A stretch of DNA of 53,758 nucleotides from Candidatus Bathyarchaeota archaeon (GCA_003601835.1 PIYB01000001.1:1-53758); one strand, 5' to 3'; positions 1 through 8,349 are shown, counted from the first letter of the stretch. Notes: generated by a model not told the origin, from the letters alone. Numbers and translations are program-made.

Positions 1-1
1 G

Positions 2-370
2 GGGGGAGACAACGCGAGACTCGTTGTCATTATCGCAAAGGACAAAACCGTTGAACGACTCAAAGGCAGCCGACCCATAATTCCCGAGGATCAGCGAAGA
101 GCCCTAGTGGAGTCTCTCAAGGTGGTTGACGAAGCCATCTTAGGCTACGAAGACATGGACATGCTTAAGGTCATAGAAAAGGTGAAACCGGACATAATCG
201 CCTTAGGATATGACGAGGAACAGATAGAGGAAAAACTGAGGAAACTCATAGCTGAAAACAACCTTGCCATCCGCGTTGCCCGGGTAGACCGGTTTAAGGA
301 AAAAAACCTGGTAAGCTCCTCAAAAATAAAAAGGAAGATTATCGAGAACTACCGGAGGAACATGACTTAA
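2..370 (+). CDS. ribL: FAD synthase RibL (archaeal cytidylyltransferase type), 5' end missing
   Basis: The reading frame is open from the window edge, so the N-terminal GTFDxxHxGH nucleotidyl-transfer motif lies outside. What remains (about 122 residues) matches the archaeal FAD synthase family: a strand reading LVVIIAKDKTVERLKG, then PIIPEDQRRALVESLK, then a KPDIIALGYDEEQ segment before a basic tail. These are hallmarks of the TagD/RibL fold, which transfers AMP to FMN to give FAD in the cytoplasm. A GTG at 107 lies inside the conserved fold and is not the true start. The gene converges on the next one downstream. The family is clear; the exact substrate is inferred from archaeal RibL. Confidence 0.85.
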   Translation, partial: GGDNARLVVIIAKDKTVERLKGSRPIIPEDQRRALVESLKVVDEAILGYEDMDMLKVIEKVKPDIIALGYDEEQIEEKLRKLIAENNLAIRVARVDRFKEKNLVSSSKIKRKIIENYRRNMT

Positions 371-497
371 ACAACTCTTTATTCCTTGTAAACCCGCCTC
401 CTCGTTCTTGTCCATGATGCCAAACAGCAGACATGCATGGCTTACATTCCTGTGCTGCGGAAAACGTTAACGTTTCTCCAGTGCCGGTTCAACGGTT

Positions 498-1442
498 CTA
501 TGCAAACGCGGGAATAACTTTTTCTGCGAACAGTTTTGCACCGTCCGTTTTCGGGAAGTCTACGAACCGCAGGATGAAAAGTTCGACGCCTATCTTTGTG
601 TATTCTGAGATTTTTTCCGTGACCGTTTCCGGGCTTCCGATGATGTAGTTTTCCTCTTTATCCATGTCAATGAAGGGGCTGTGAGACGCTGATCTTCTGG
701 CTTCCTCCTCAGTTTCAGCTATGGCAACGATGTTCGCCAAGGTTTTAACGATCTCAGAAACGCTCCTTCCAATATTACCGCAGTGCCTCTTGAGAACGCT
801 CAGCTTCTGCTGGTAGATGCTGGGTGAAACGTTGGGAAGATTCCACCAGTCAGCATGCCGAGCTACAACCTTCAAAGTCATCTTTTCTCCTCCGCCACCT
901 ATCATGAGAGGGGGAACAGGTTCAGGTTTCGGGCTGCAGACGGCTTCTTTGATCTGGTAGTATCTGCCTTTGAACGTGGCTTTTTCCTCGGTCCACATCT
1001 TCTTTATTATCTGAACGGCTTCTTCGAGCTGTTGAATTCTAACCTTAGGCGGGGGAAACGGGTAGCCGTAGGCTACGTATTCATCCTGTTTCCAGCCTGC
1101 GCCGATTCCAAGGACAAACCGTCCTCCAGTTAAGGCTTGAAGAGTCGCCGCCATCTTAGCCAACAACGCAGGGTTCCTATACGAGTTGCAGAGAACAATG
1201 TTTCCAAACGTCAAGTTTCGGAACATTCCAGAAAGGTACGCGACGGATGTGAAGCCTTCCAAGTTAGGCGCGGTCTCGGAAACGAAGTTTGCCCAAGGAA
1301 CGAAGTGATCGCAAACCCAAGCGGAGCTGAAGTCTTGCTTCAGTTCGTTTATGAACTGTGTGACTTGGTTGATGAAGGCTTTACCGGTGCTGCCGTCTAC
1401 TGGAAAAGCTGGGATTCTCAATCCAAACTTTACTTTCGTCAT
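498..1442 (-). CDS. LLM-class F420-dependent oxidoreductase
   Basis: A 314-residue single-domain protein of the luciferase-like monooxygenase (LLM) TIM-barrel superfamily. It shows the N-terminal FGLRIPAF strand, the AWVCDHF segment at about 41-47, the NPALLAKMAATLQALTGGR block and the GIGAGW loop at 112-117, then PVPPLMIGGGGEKMTLK near the middle. Archaeal members use coenzyme F420 rather than FMN, as in methylene-tetrahydromethanopterin reductase, but the substrate cannot be read from sequence. It starts with ATG and lies 72 nt downstream of feoB on the same strand, so it may be a separate unit or weakly read through from feoB. Cytoplasmic. Family call is firm; reaction unknown. Confidence 0.85.
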   Translation of the reverse strand: MTKVKFGLRIPAFPVDGSTGKAFINQVTQFINELKQDFSSAWVCDHFVPWANFVSETAPNLEGFTSVAYLSGMFRNLTFGNIVLCNSYRNPALLAKMAATLQALTGGRFVLGIGAGWKQDEYVAYGYPFPPPKVRIQQLEEAVQIIKKMWTEEKATFKGRYYQIKEAVCSPKPEPVPPLMIGGGGEKMTLKVVARHADWWNLPNVSPSIYQQKLSVLKRHCGNIGRSVSEIVKTLANIVAIAETEEEARRSASHSPFIDMDKEENYIIGSPETVTEKISEYTKIGVELFILRFVDFPKTDGAKLFAEKVIPAFA

Positions 1443-1514
1443 TTTGCTTCATCCGCAGAACTTATGTGCATAATATTATGGCGCTGAGGCTTTTTAGGTT
1501 TGTTTTCTTTTTTC

Positions 1515-3452
1515 TTACGGCAATCCTAGTAGGGAGAAAACTCTGAATACGATGCCGCCTACCAAAAGCGCGAAGAGAACCTCGCTTACCGTTATTAACA
1601 AAGCGTTTTTCCAGCCTGTTTCTTTCACCAGCACAGCGGTTGTTGCAACGCAGGGAATGTAAAGCATCACCACAAGAGTGAACACAACCATCTGTAACGG
1701 AGATAACACAGCTAAGTTTCCTAGGACGGTGGCAAGCATTATCAATGCGAGCTCCTTCCTGAATATGCCGAAGAGAAGGGAGATTCCCATCTCAGGTTCT
1801 AGCCCCAGCCAGTTTACGGTTACAGGGCTCATGATGTTAACGATCAAGTTCAGGTAGCCGAGGACTTCGACGAGTTTTATTATGAACCCGCTTACGATTA
1901 TGAGCGGAAACGCTATAATGATGAACTCTTTCAACCGGAACCATGTTTGGGTAAGAACGGTTTTCAAATGTGGAACCCTGATCTCGTTCATCTCCATTAT
2001 AAGCCCAGTTGGCTCCCCGGGTAATGCTTTGAATGCTATCCTTCCAAGTGTTAGGATTATCGCTAAGTCAATCATGTAGAGTATCAACGCCCATTCCAAA
2101 CCAACGTATTTTCCGACAAGCCCGAGGACAACTACGCTGACGGCGGCGCAAGGAACAAGCGTAACGACAAAGATCGCAAGTAACCGTTCGCGTTCGGTTT
2201 CCATTATCTTGCATCCTAAACATGCGGGAACGTTGCAGCCGAAGGCAAGCATAACGGGAATGAAAGCTTTGCCGTGCAGACCGATCTTGTGCATCACTGC
2301 GTCCATGAGAAAGGCTATTCTGCTCAGGTATCCTGAGTCTTCTAGAGAGAATAATACCAAATAGAAGGGCACAATATACGGCAAAGCTATGGTTACGCCT
2401 GCAATTATGCTTTCCATTATGCCGCCCCAGATTAGCTTCATAGTTACGCCTTCACCGAGAAAACTTTGAAAAACAGGCTCCAGCCTATATAGAAGGTCTT
2501 CAAGGTACCCAGATGTGATGTCGCCGAAGGTGAAGATCGAATAAAAAATTGCGAGAAGAACGCCGAGCATTATCAAATAGCCGTAAACAATGTGAGTTGT
2601 GATGTTATGAATGCGGTCAGTTAAGGTCTGTTTTGTTCCCGGCGTTATCTCCTGAACTTGAGCTGCAATGCAACGGGCAGTTTCATACCTTTCCGAAACT
2701 ATGACGGTTTCACACGGATGACCGTGAAGATTCTCAATTTCTTCAGCAAGTTTTCTGGATTTTTCAAGTATTTCCGGAGCAACCTCACCGATCTGCTTCT
2801 GAATCTCCTCGTCCCTTTCAAGCAGTTTTATGGCAGTCCATCGGGCGGGATACTTGAACCCGACCTTCTCAATAAACTGCGTGAGCTTTTGGATCTGCTC
2901 CTCCACTTCCTTCCCATACTTGATTCTTACCGGTTTAACTCCCCCCTTCTCAACAACCTCAACCGCTCTCTCGAGAAGAGCGTAAACCCCTATGCCTTTT
3001 ATGGCAACCGTCGGGACAACAGGAATTCCTAAGATTCTCTCAAGTTTCTTGTGATCTATCTGTATGCCTTTCTTAGCGGCGATATCGATCTGGTTCAGAG
3101 CTAGGACCATAGGAGTTTCGAGTTCTATAAGCTGCAACGTGAAAAACAGGTTTCTCTCAAGAACTGAAGCATCCACCACGTTGATGACCAGATCCGGCTT
3201 CTCAAAAGCTATGTATTCCCGTGAAACAAGCTCCTCCAGAGAAAAGGTGGAAAGAGAATAGATGCCTGGAAGGTCAATTATGTCAATAAGATACCCTTTG
3301 AAGAAAAGGGTGCCCTCCGCCCTCTCAACCGTTTTACCCGGCCAGTTCCCAATATGCTGATGTAAACCGGTCAAGTAATTGAAAATAACGGATTTACCAA
3401 CATTAGCGTTTCCCGCGAGGGCTATGGTAAGCGTTTTCCGCTTGGTTTCTAC
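1515..3452 (-). CDS. feoB: Ferrous iron transporter FeoB, no standard start codon visible
   Basis: Membrane iron(II) transporter with an N-terminal G domain: G1 GNANVGKS at about residues 14-21, G3 DLPG at 60-63, G4 NQID at 120-123, then a helical spacer and a C-terminal block of hydrophobic segments with the FeoB gate repeats. From the GTA codon given here it is about 645 residues, normal for the family. No ATG, GTG or TTG precedes the G domain in this frame until deep inside feoA and beyond, where the frame encodes non-FeoB sequence. The boundary is therefore the first residue that looks like FeoB, not a proven start. The feoA stop overlaps this point. Possible causes are a base error, a mutated start (GTA for ATG/GTG) or unusual initiation. 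Third gene of the dtxR-feoA-feoB operon. Confidence 0.85.
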   Translation of the reverse strand, partial: VETKRKTLTIALAGNANVGKSVIFNYLTGLHQHIGNWPGKTVERAEGTLFFKGYLIDIIDLPGIYSLSTFSLEELVSREYIAFEKPDLVINVVDASVLERNLFFTLQLIELETPMVLALNQIDIAAKKGIQIDHKKLERILGIPVVPTVAIKGIGVYALLERAVEVVEKGGVKPVRIKYGKEVEEQIQKLTQFIEKVGFKYPARWTAIKLLERDEEIQKQIGEVAPEILEKSRKLAEEIENLHGHPCETVIVSERYETARCIAAQVQEITPGTKQTLTDRIHNITTHIVYGYLIMLGVLLAIFYSIFTFGDITSGYLEDLLYRLEPVFQSFLGEGVTMKLIWGGIMESIIAGVTIALPYIVPFYLVLFSLEDSGYLSRIAFLMDAVMHKIGLHGKAFIPVMLAFGCNVPACLGCKIMETERERLLAIFVVTLVPCAAVSVVVLGLVGKYVGLEWALILYMIDLAIILTLGRIAFKALPGEPTGLIMEMNEIRVPHLKTVLTQTWFRLKEFIIIAFPLIIVSGFIIKLVEVLGYLNLIVNIMSPVTVNWLGLEPEMGISLLFGIFRKELALIMLATVLGNLAVLSPLQMVVFTLVVMLYIPCVATTAVLVKETGWKNALLITVSEVLFALLVGGIVFRVFSLLGLP

Positions 3453-3733
3453 CGGATTCTCTCCACGAGGATCCTCTCCGCCATACCCCTCCCCAGAGCT
3501 AGCCTTGACCCCCTGACCAATATCTCTACGGGACCTCTGAACGGGGCGGTTTTGACGACCTTCACCTGCGTCCCAGGTGTCAGTCCCATGTCCATAAGTC
3601 TTTTGATGAAGCCTCTGCCTCTGCTTCTGCCTCTGCCTCGTCTTCCCGGTTTGGGGTTCGCCCCGATCGAGATGATTATTGCCTCCTCGTCCGGTCTTAA
3701 GGCTGTTAATGGAATTCTTCGCGGATATCCCAT
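3449..3733 (-). CDS. feoA: FeoA-family iron transport accessory protein with Arg/Gly-rich insert
   Basis: A 94-residue SH3-like FeoA protein that assists FeoB in Fe(II) uptake. The core is clear: IPLTALRPDEEAIIISI, then GFIKRLMDMGLTPGTQVKVV, then PVEILVRGSRLALGRGMAERILV. Between the first strand and the helix it carries an extra Arg/Gly-rich loop (GRRGRGRSRGRG), encoded by a hexanucleotide repeat on the opposite strand (GCCTCT-like units at 3611-3640). Ordinary FeoA proteins have only a short GG-type loop there. Its ATG lies inside the end of the upstream dtxR-like gene (28 nt overlap), so the two are translationally coupled. Its TAG stop overlaps the start region of feoB. Confidence 0.87.
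   Translation of the reverse strand: MGYPRRIPLTALRPDEEAIIISIGANPKPGRRGRGRSRGRGFIKRLMDMGLTPGTQVKVVKTAPFRGPVEILVRGSRLALGRGMAERILVERIR
3611..3640. repeat. Hexanucleotide repeat within feoA
   Basis: Five consecutive six-base units on the plus strand: GCCTCT, GCCTCT, GCTTCT, GCCTCT, GCCTCG. On the coding (minus) strand they encode the alternating Arg-Gly/Ser-Arg-Gly loop of FeoA. Six-base slippage would keep the frame and change only loop length. Confidence 0.8.
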
Positions 3734-4431
3734 CCTTCCACCCCTGAAGAAACACGACTATCTTCTCCTTTCTTTTTAACTTTGACTGCAACGGCGAGTT
3801 CTGGAGGTACTTTTCGGCGGACTTCATCAACCCTCACGTAGATCGGGCTTCCACGTTGAGTTTTCTTAAGCATCTTCACATGGGCTCCAGGTTTCAGCCC
3901 CAGCATCTCGACACGTTTCAGAATGCTGCTCCGTTCATCAGTTATCATCACAACAGTTCCTTCCTCGCCTTGATTAAGGTTCAAAAGCGGCTTAGCTTGT
4001 AACTCTTCTATGATCCCACCGCACCTCGTGGGAATCGGATTGCCATGTGGACATGTTCGAGGCCATTTCAGAACCTTCTCGATGTTTTTAGCAACCTCCT
4101 CGGTTAATCCGTGCTCAAGCTGGCAAGCAGCTTCATGCACCTTGTTCCATTCTATGTGAAGTATGTCTGAGAGAAGCCTTTCGGAAAGCCTGTGTTTTCG
4201 GATGACGCGGAGAGCGATTCTTCTACCTTTCTGTGTAAGTACCACGCCTTTGTACGCTTCATGTTTAACAAATCCCCTTTTTTCCAAGCGTTCCACAGTG
4301 TTTGTAACAGTCCCGGGAACAACCTTGAGCATTTTAACAATCTCGCTTGTTCGAGCCACGCCGTCTCTCTGTTCCAGCCTGTAGACCGTTTCTAGAAACT
4401 CTTCGGTTTGGCTTGTGATCTTCTCGGGCAA
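3706..4431 (-). CDS. DtxR/MntR-family metal-dependent repressor with C-terminal FeoA domain
   Basis: A 241-residue iron- or manganese-responsive regulator. Residues 1 to about 65 form a winged helix (TSEIVKMLKVVPGTVTNTVERLEKRGFV). About 66-140 is the DtxR metal-binding and dimerisation domain, with its HRLSERLL helix and CQLEHGL segment carrying ligand-type Cys/Glu/His, and CPHGNPIP. From about 150 it ends in a FeoA/SH3-like domain (GEEGTVVMI...MLGLKPGAHVKML). It is the first gene of the operon with feoA and feoB, which it overlaps and probably represses when iron is sufficient. An inverted repeat sits in its promoter. Iron rather than manganese as the signal is inferred from the feo linkage. 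Confidence 0.9.
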   Translation of the reverse strand: MPEKITSQTEEFLETVYRLEQRDGVARTSEIVKMLKVVPGTVTNTVERLEKRGFVKHEAYKGVVLTQKGRRIALRVIRKHRLSERLLSDILHIEWNKVHEAACQLEHGLTEEVAKNIEKVLKWPRTCPHGNPIPTRCGGIIEELQAKPLLNLNQGEEGTVVMITDERSSILKRVEMLGLKPGAHVKMLKKTQRGSPIYVRVDEVRRKVPPELAVAVKVKKKGEDSRVSSGVEGWDIREEFH

Positions 4432-4462
4432 GGCGTCCCTCTCGCTTCAACAGCCGCTAAAT

Positions 4463-4476
4463 TACGACGCATCGTA
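4463..4476. promoter_or_regulatory. Candidate operator of the dtxR-feoAB operon
   Basis: A perfect inverted repeat, TACGA-CGCA-TCGTA, lies 31 bases before the dtxR-like start. An AT-rich TATA-like element (CTTAAAA on the minus strand, about 4478-4485) sits just upstream of it, so a repressor bound here would block the transcription start. Its use by the DtxR-like protein is inferred from position only. Confidence 0.4.
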
Positions 4477-4600
4477 CTTTTAAGCTTTTTCCCATATTAC
4501 GCAATCCTCTGTGCATGAAAACGTTAGTACGCATTTAAAGGCGGAAGGCGGCAAAACCTAAAAGGACCTTCCAAGCCAGATGTCTGTTTGAGGGCACGCT

Positions 4601-5446
4601 TTGCTCAGAGTCGGATTTCACGTCTCCATCCAAGGAACAATCGATGAAGCAGTGGACAGAGCCGTCGCATTGGGCTGCAACACCTTCCAGATTTTCACAA
4701 GAACACCTAGAGCCTGGGCAACAAAGAATCTAACGGCGGAAGAAACAGAGGCTTTCATCCGGAAAGTTGACAGGTACGACGTACGACCGGTTTTCGCGCA
4801 CATGCCGTACCTTGTGAACCTAGCTTCACCTAAACGTGACGTTTACCATCGGTCAATTGAAACCTTGAAAGAAGAACTGGAGCGATGCCGGAAGCTACGA
4901 ATCCCGTTTCTGGTTACACATTTAGGCAGCCACCTTGGATTCGGGAAAAAGGAAGGGTTCAGACGGATCGTTAAAGCCGTGAATGAAGCCTTCGAAGATT
5001 CGTCGGGAGAAGTCATGCTTTTGTTAGAGAACACGGCTGGAACACGGAACAGCATGGGAAGCTCCTTCGAGGACATCCAACGCATAATCGCAGGGTTAAC
5101 CCGTCCAGAACGTGTAGGCGTGTGTTTTGACACCGCTCACGCTTATGCTGCTGGCTATGATTTGGGGTCTAAAGCAGCAGTGGACAACACGATCAGAAGG
5201 TTTGATGAAACAATCGGGTTTGAGAGGCTTCACCTTGTTCACCTGAATGATTCCTTAGGTGGTCTAGGTTCACGCATAGACCGGCATGAACACATCGGGT
5301 TGGGCATGATCGGTGAAAAAGGGTTCCACGCCATTCTTCATAGCAAACTCAGACAGCTGCCTTTTATCATGGAGACGCCTAAAGACGAAAGGAGAAGCGA
5401 TGTTGACAACCTTCGGAAGGTCCGGGAGCTGGCTGGCGAACTTTAA
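4601..5446 (+). CDS. nfo: Deoxyribonuclease IV (AP endonuclease, Nfo type)
   Basis: A 281-residue zinc-dependent TIM-barrel endonuclease for base-excision repair, cutting 5' to abasic sites. The signature regions are present in order: FHVSIQGTIDEAVDRAVALGC, NTFQIFTRTPRAW, FAHMPYLVNLASP, VTHLGSHLG, LLENTAGTRNSMGSSFE, GVCFDTAHAYAAGYD, and HLVHLNDSLGGLGSRIDRHEHIGLGMIG, which supply the His, Asp and Glu zinc ligands. Length is typical. The start is a TTG with a GAGGG-type ribosome site before it and a TATA-like ATTTAAAG at about 4533. It is divergent from the iron operon and shares a 170-nt promoter region with it. Confidence 0.93.
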   Translation: MLRVGFHVSIQGTIDEAVDRAVALGCNTFQIFTRTPRAWATKNLTAEETEAFIRKVDRYDVRPVFAHMPYLVNLASPKRDVYHRSIETLKEELERCRKLRIPFLVTHLGSHLGFGKKEGFRRIVKAVNEAFEDSSGEVMLLLENTAGTRNSMGSSFEDIQRIIAGLTRPERVGVCFDTAHAYAAGYDLGSKAAVDNTIRRFDETIGFERLHLVHLNDSLGGLGSRIDRHEHIGLGMIGEKGFHAILHSKLRQLPFIMETPKDERRSDVDNLRKVRELAGEL

Positions 5447-5472
5447 CAGAGACACGTTTTCTCGCACTCAGG

Positions 5473-5646
5473 GTGAAACCCGGCTTGACTGAAAGAAGAT
5501 GTAAAGGCTGCGGTGTTCTGTTGTCAGACGAGGATGTGATGAAGATCCAGCTTGAGGACCGGTCTTGGGAGGTTGTTCCGCTTCCTCTATGTCCACGTTG
5601 CTTCACTGAGCAGCTGCGAAAACGAGTGTGTCAGAAAAGGTGTTAA
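5473..5646 (+). CDS. Small four-cysteine zinc-ribbon-like protein (57 aa)
   Basis: A short frame starting at GTG encodes a protein with an N-terminal RRCKGCGVLL, a middle DRSWEVVPLPLC and a CPRC knuckle, then a basic tail ending KRVCQKRC. Two CxxC pairs about 35 residues apart are what a zinc ribbon needs. It lies 26 nt after nfo on the same strand and 43 nt before the next gene, so all three may be co-transcribed. No good ribosome site is visible at the GTG. I do not recognise a named family. The cysteine pattern and tight packing are the main support. Confidence 0.55.
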   Translation: MKPGLTERRCKGCGVLLSDEDVMKIQLEDRSWEVVPLPLCPRCFTEQLRKRVCQKRC

Positions 5647-5689
5647 CCTTTAAAGCCTTGTAAACGCATCTGTATATGTTTGCAGGTAG

Positions 5690-6406
5690 GTGTCACGGTT
5701 GGTTTTACCTGTTAAGGTTTTTGAGATCATTGATGAAGTTGACTTCGGGTTCATGGTTCAAAAATTGAAGGATTTTCGCGAAGAAGAAACCTATCAAACC
5801 GAATCAGGAGAAACAATCGAGTTAGTCACCGAAATACTGGACCTAAAGGTTGAAGACACAACGGTTTCCGGAATCTTCAGCAAAGACTTCATAGGCACCC
5901 AGTTCTACAAGCGGGAACTGGTTGAACACCCTTCCACAGAAGAAGCGCCTTTCTGGATCGTCCCATACAACGAAAGAAGGTTCCTAATAGTCCTAGCTCC
6001 TTCCGTGGCACGCGGTGTGAAGAAACTTCTCACAGGAAACGTCGCGAACACGCTCAGCCGAATCCTATTCATACGAACGGGCGGAATCGTCGAGGCAAGC
6101 ATACCCAGCGAGACCCTGCGCGAACTGCATGAGTCGAATCCTCAAGCCACAAAACTGATATGGTTTGATCAAGTGGATATCCCCGGCGTCGAAAAACTAT
6201 GCCTAGCCGGCTCAGACGTCGCAAATACCGATCTTTATCAAAACTATCTGAAACACGGTCAAATCTGGTACGTTGTCTTCGAAGCACAACGCCGCGGCAT
6301 AGTTGTCGGGATAACACGGAGCTGCGTCGTCACGTTATTCAGTAAAAGCACAATAGACGAGTTCATTCGATACATCCAAGAGGACATTCTACAACTCATA
6401 CAATAA
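5690..6406 (+). CDS. Conserved-looking hypothetical protein (238 aa)
   Basis: Not recognised. The protein is soluble, with mixed alpha/beta character, no signal peptide and no membrane segments. Features include an acidic N-terminal part (KLKDFREEETYQTESGETIELVTE), a basic middle (RFLIVLAPSVARGVKKLLTGNVANTLSRILF), and a C-terminal part resembling a ligand- or nucleic-acid-binding domain (HGQIWYVVFEAQRRGIVVGI). The start is GTG, preceded by GCAGGTAGGT as a possible ribosome site. It follows nfo and the small zinc protein on the same strand, so a role near DNA repair or nucleic acids is possible, but only from position. Codon usage resembles neighbouring genes. Confidence 0.75.
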   Translation: MSRLVLPVKVFEIIDEVDFGFMVQKLKDFREEETYQTESGETIELVTEILDLKVEDTTVSGIFSKDFIGTQFYKRELVEHPSTEEAPFWIVPYNERRFLIVLAPSVARGVKKLLTGNVANTLSRILFIRTGGIVEASIPSETLRELHESNPQATKLIWFDQVDIPGVEKLCLAGSDVANTDLYQNYLKHGQIWYVVFEAQRRGIVVGITRSCVVTLFSKSTIDEFIRYIQEDILQLIQ

Positions 6407-6491
6407 ACAAGCAAAGGGAAAACACTGCGCCATCCTGAAAGAAGACACCGTCAAGAATCGGGATTTTTTTCTATATAAATGTTCTTTGGAT

Positions 6492-6522
6492 TCTTTCTTT
6501 TCTTTATAAACGAAAAGAAAGA
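6492..6522. terminator. AT-rich inverted repeat between convergent genes
   Basis: Perfect 11-base arms, TCTTTCTTTTC and GAAAAGAAAGA, flank the nine-base spacer TTTATAAAC. The element lies in the gap between two converging genes, with T runs on both strands nearby (T7 at about 6464-6470). The likely role is a bidirectional transcription stop. Archaeal termination depends mainly on U tracts, so the stem itself may be incidental. Confidence 0.45.
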
Positions 6523-6629
6523 GTCTTTCGAATTCTTTTGTTTATGAAGGTTTTTCTTGGGGTACGCCGGTGTGTAACAGCTTTTTTCTGTTTGTAGTTA
6601 GGTGATGATTGTGACTTCCTTGGCTTGTT

Positions 6630-7424
6630 TCAGATTGGAACTGGTTCTCCTGTGAAGTTCCGTTTTATTCTGCCAAGTTCATTCTCAACCTCTTTGAGCT
6701 GGTCTTGGTTGAAAACAGGTCCGTCCTTGCAGACTCTGTATTTTCCTATAACGCAGCTTCCGCATATCCCCATCCCGCAAAGCATAATACGTTCAAGACT
6801 CGCTTGTAGAGGAACCTTATGTCTTACGGACATGTCGTAAATCTTACGTGTCATAACCTCGTTCCCGCACACGTACACCATGTCAAACCGTTCAGCGGAA
6901 AGAATCTTCTCCGCAGCCTCCGTTGCAAAGCCTTTAACCCCGTAGCTGCCGTCATCCGTCGTAAAGATGACCTTTGCATGTCCCTCTTTCTCAAGCCTGC
7001 AAAGCTGGTTGAAGAATATCAGTTCATCACGGGTTTTAGCGCCCTCAATGATGGTTACCCTCACATTTTTGTCAAGAAGCCTGCTGACCAACATCATAAG
7101 CGGCGCCATCCCCGTTCCCCCGCCTACAACCAACACGTTCTCACCGAAAACCTTGAAATGAGAACCATAGGGCCCTCGAACCCCGATAATGTCACCTTTC
7201 TTCATACGGTTAAGCGCCTTGGTTGCTTCACCTACCTCCTTAACCGTTACCGAGGCAACCGTCCTAGACACCGAGGAGACGCTAAGAGGGATCTCGTCAA
7301 CCCCCGGTATCCAAACCATGAGAAACTGACCGGGCTCCGCAGAGGAGCACAAGCTGTCCTTGAAAAAGAAGGTTTTAACCTTGAAAGCCTCATCTATAAC
7401 CGTTTCTATCTTCACCGTTCTCAT
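6630..7424 (-). CDS. pyrK: Dihydroorotate dehydrogenase electron transfer subunit PyrK
   Basis: A 264-residue flavin/iron-sulfur subunit that passes electrons from PyrD to NAD. It has a ferredoxin-reductase-like FAD domain (EPGQFLMVWIP and IPLSVSSV, about 30-53), a nucleotide-binding loop (VVGGGTGMAPLM, about 99-110), and the C-terminal [2Fe-2S] site with Cys 216, 221, 224 and 232 in CGMGICGSC...VC. I chose the ATG at 7424, four bases after the pyrD stop. A TTG ten codons upstream inside pyrD is less likely. It is coupled to pyrD on the minus strand, the usual arrangement for type 1B enzymes. Confidence 0.93.
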   Translation of the reverse strand: MRTVKIETVIDEAFKVKTFFFKDSLCSSAEPGQFLMVWIPGVDEIPLSVSSVSRTVASVTVKEVGEATKALNRMKKGDIIGVRGPYGSHFKVFGENVLVVGGGTGMAPLMMLVSRLLDKNVRVTIIEGAKTRDELIFFNQLCRLEKEGHAKVIFTTDDGSYGVKGFATEAAEKILSAERFDMVYVCGNEVMTRKIYDMSVRHKVPLQASLERIMLCGMGICGSCVIGKYRVCKDGPVFNQDQLKEVENELGRIKRNFTGEPVPI

Positions 7425-7428
7425 CTGA

Positions 7429-8349
7429 TTAACGTCTGTGTGCCAACCCGACAATATCCTTCACCCTTCTGCTCCCTCTCTTCTCGAGATAAGCTGCTAT
7501 CCCTTCTGCAACCGACTTGAAGACACCTAAATCCTCGTAAACTATGGCTGAACCTATCTGAACAGCAGAAGCCCCTGCTAACAGAAACTCAACAGCATCC
7601 CTCCAAGTTCGGACACCTCCGCAGCCTATTACCGGCAGATCCAACCTTTCACTAATCTCGTATACGCATCTAACGGCAACCGGTTTTATGGCTCCCCCTG
7701 ACAATCCACCTATCCTGTTAGCTAAAACCGGGCGAGCAGTCTCAACATCTATAGCCATAGCCTTCACGGTGTTTATAGCCGTAACCGCGTCTGCGCCCGC
7801 GGAAGCCGCAGCCTCAGCGAGCTTCACTATGTCTGCAACGTTAGGCGTTAGCTTGGCAAAAACAGGAACATCCACGCAGTCTTTCACTTCTCTGACCACC
7901 GTTTTAATCATCCTAGGGTTCTGCCCTATCTCGGCTCCCGCTCCTTTCACGTGGGGACATGAAAGGTTCAACTCTAAAGCGTCTGCGCCGGCTGCTGCTG
8001 CCTTCGCTGCGACCTCGGCATATTCTTTCGGTGAATATCCGTAGATGCTGGTGATCAACGGGACTTCCAAGTCGTCCAGTTTCTTGATTTCCTCAGCGAA
8101 TCTGCTGATACCGGGGTTAGGCAAGCCCACAGCGTTCAACAGTCCACACTCAACCTGGATAACGGTGGGATTCGCATAGCCTCTTCTCGGTTGAAGCCCA
8201 ACAGATTTCGTTGTAACCGCCCCTGCGCCGGCGTGAGCTACTTCTCTTAAGATGTCAGCTGAAACACCGAGGATTCCTGAAGCGAGAATCGTGGGGTTAC
8301 GGAGGTTTAGCCCGGCGATCTCAACCTGAAGCCCGGCTGCTTTTTCCAT
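7429..8349 (-). CDS. pyrD: Dihydroorotate dehydrogenase, catalytic subunit, class 1B
   Basis: A 306-residue FMN TIM barrel that oxidises dihydroorotate to orotate, the fourth step of pyrimidine synthesis. It begins with AGLNLRNPTILASG and contains the active-site Cys131 in NLSCPHVKG, the defining base of class 1 enzymes (class 2 uses Ser). FAKLTPNV, NTVKAMAIDVETARP and GGLSGGAIKPVA supply substrate and FMN contacts, and VIGCGGVRTWRDAVEFLLAGASAVQIGSA-type sequence the phosphate site. It starts with ATG, with a TATA-like TTTAAAGG about 40 nt upstream. The adjacent pyrK marks it as the NAD-linked heterotetrameric 1B type. Confidence 0.95.
   Translation of the reverse strand: MEKAAGLQVEIAGLNLRNPTILASGILGVSADILREVAHAGAGAVTTKSVGLQPRRGYANPTVIQVECGLLNAVGLPNPGISRFAEEIKKLDDLEVPLITSIYGYSPKEYAEVAAKAAAAGADALELNLSCPHVKGAGAEIGQNPRMIKTVVREVKDCVDVPVFAKLTPNVADIVKLAEAAASAGADAVTAINTVKAMAIDVETARPVLANRIGGLSGGAIKPVAVRCVYEISERLDLPVIGCGGVRTWRDAVEFLLAGASAVQIGSAIVYEDLGVFKSVAEGIAAYLEKRGSRRVKDIVGLAHRR

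Noticed and set aside
3449-3451. Pyrrolysine-type readthrough of the TAG in feoA
   Set aside because: Readthrough would not join FeoA to FeoB because FeoB is in a different frame, so it would not explain the missing start.
3450-3830. A 771-residue reading of feoB beginning at 3830
   Set aside because: Its first 125 or so residues are the feoA and dtxR genes read in another frame, with low-complexity Arg/Gln/Gly composition and no FeoB similarity. FeoB proper begins about 3452.
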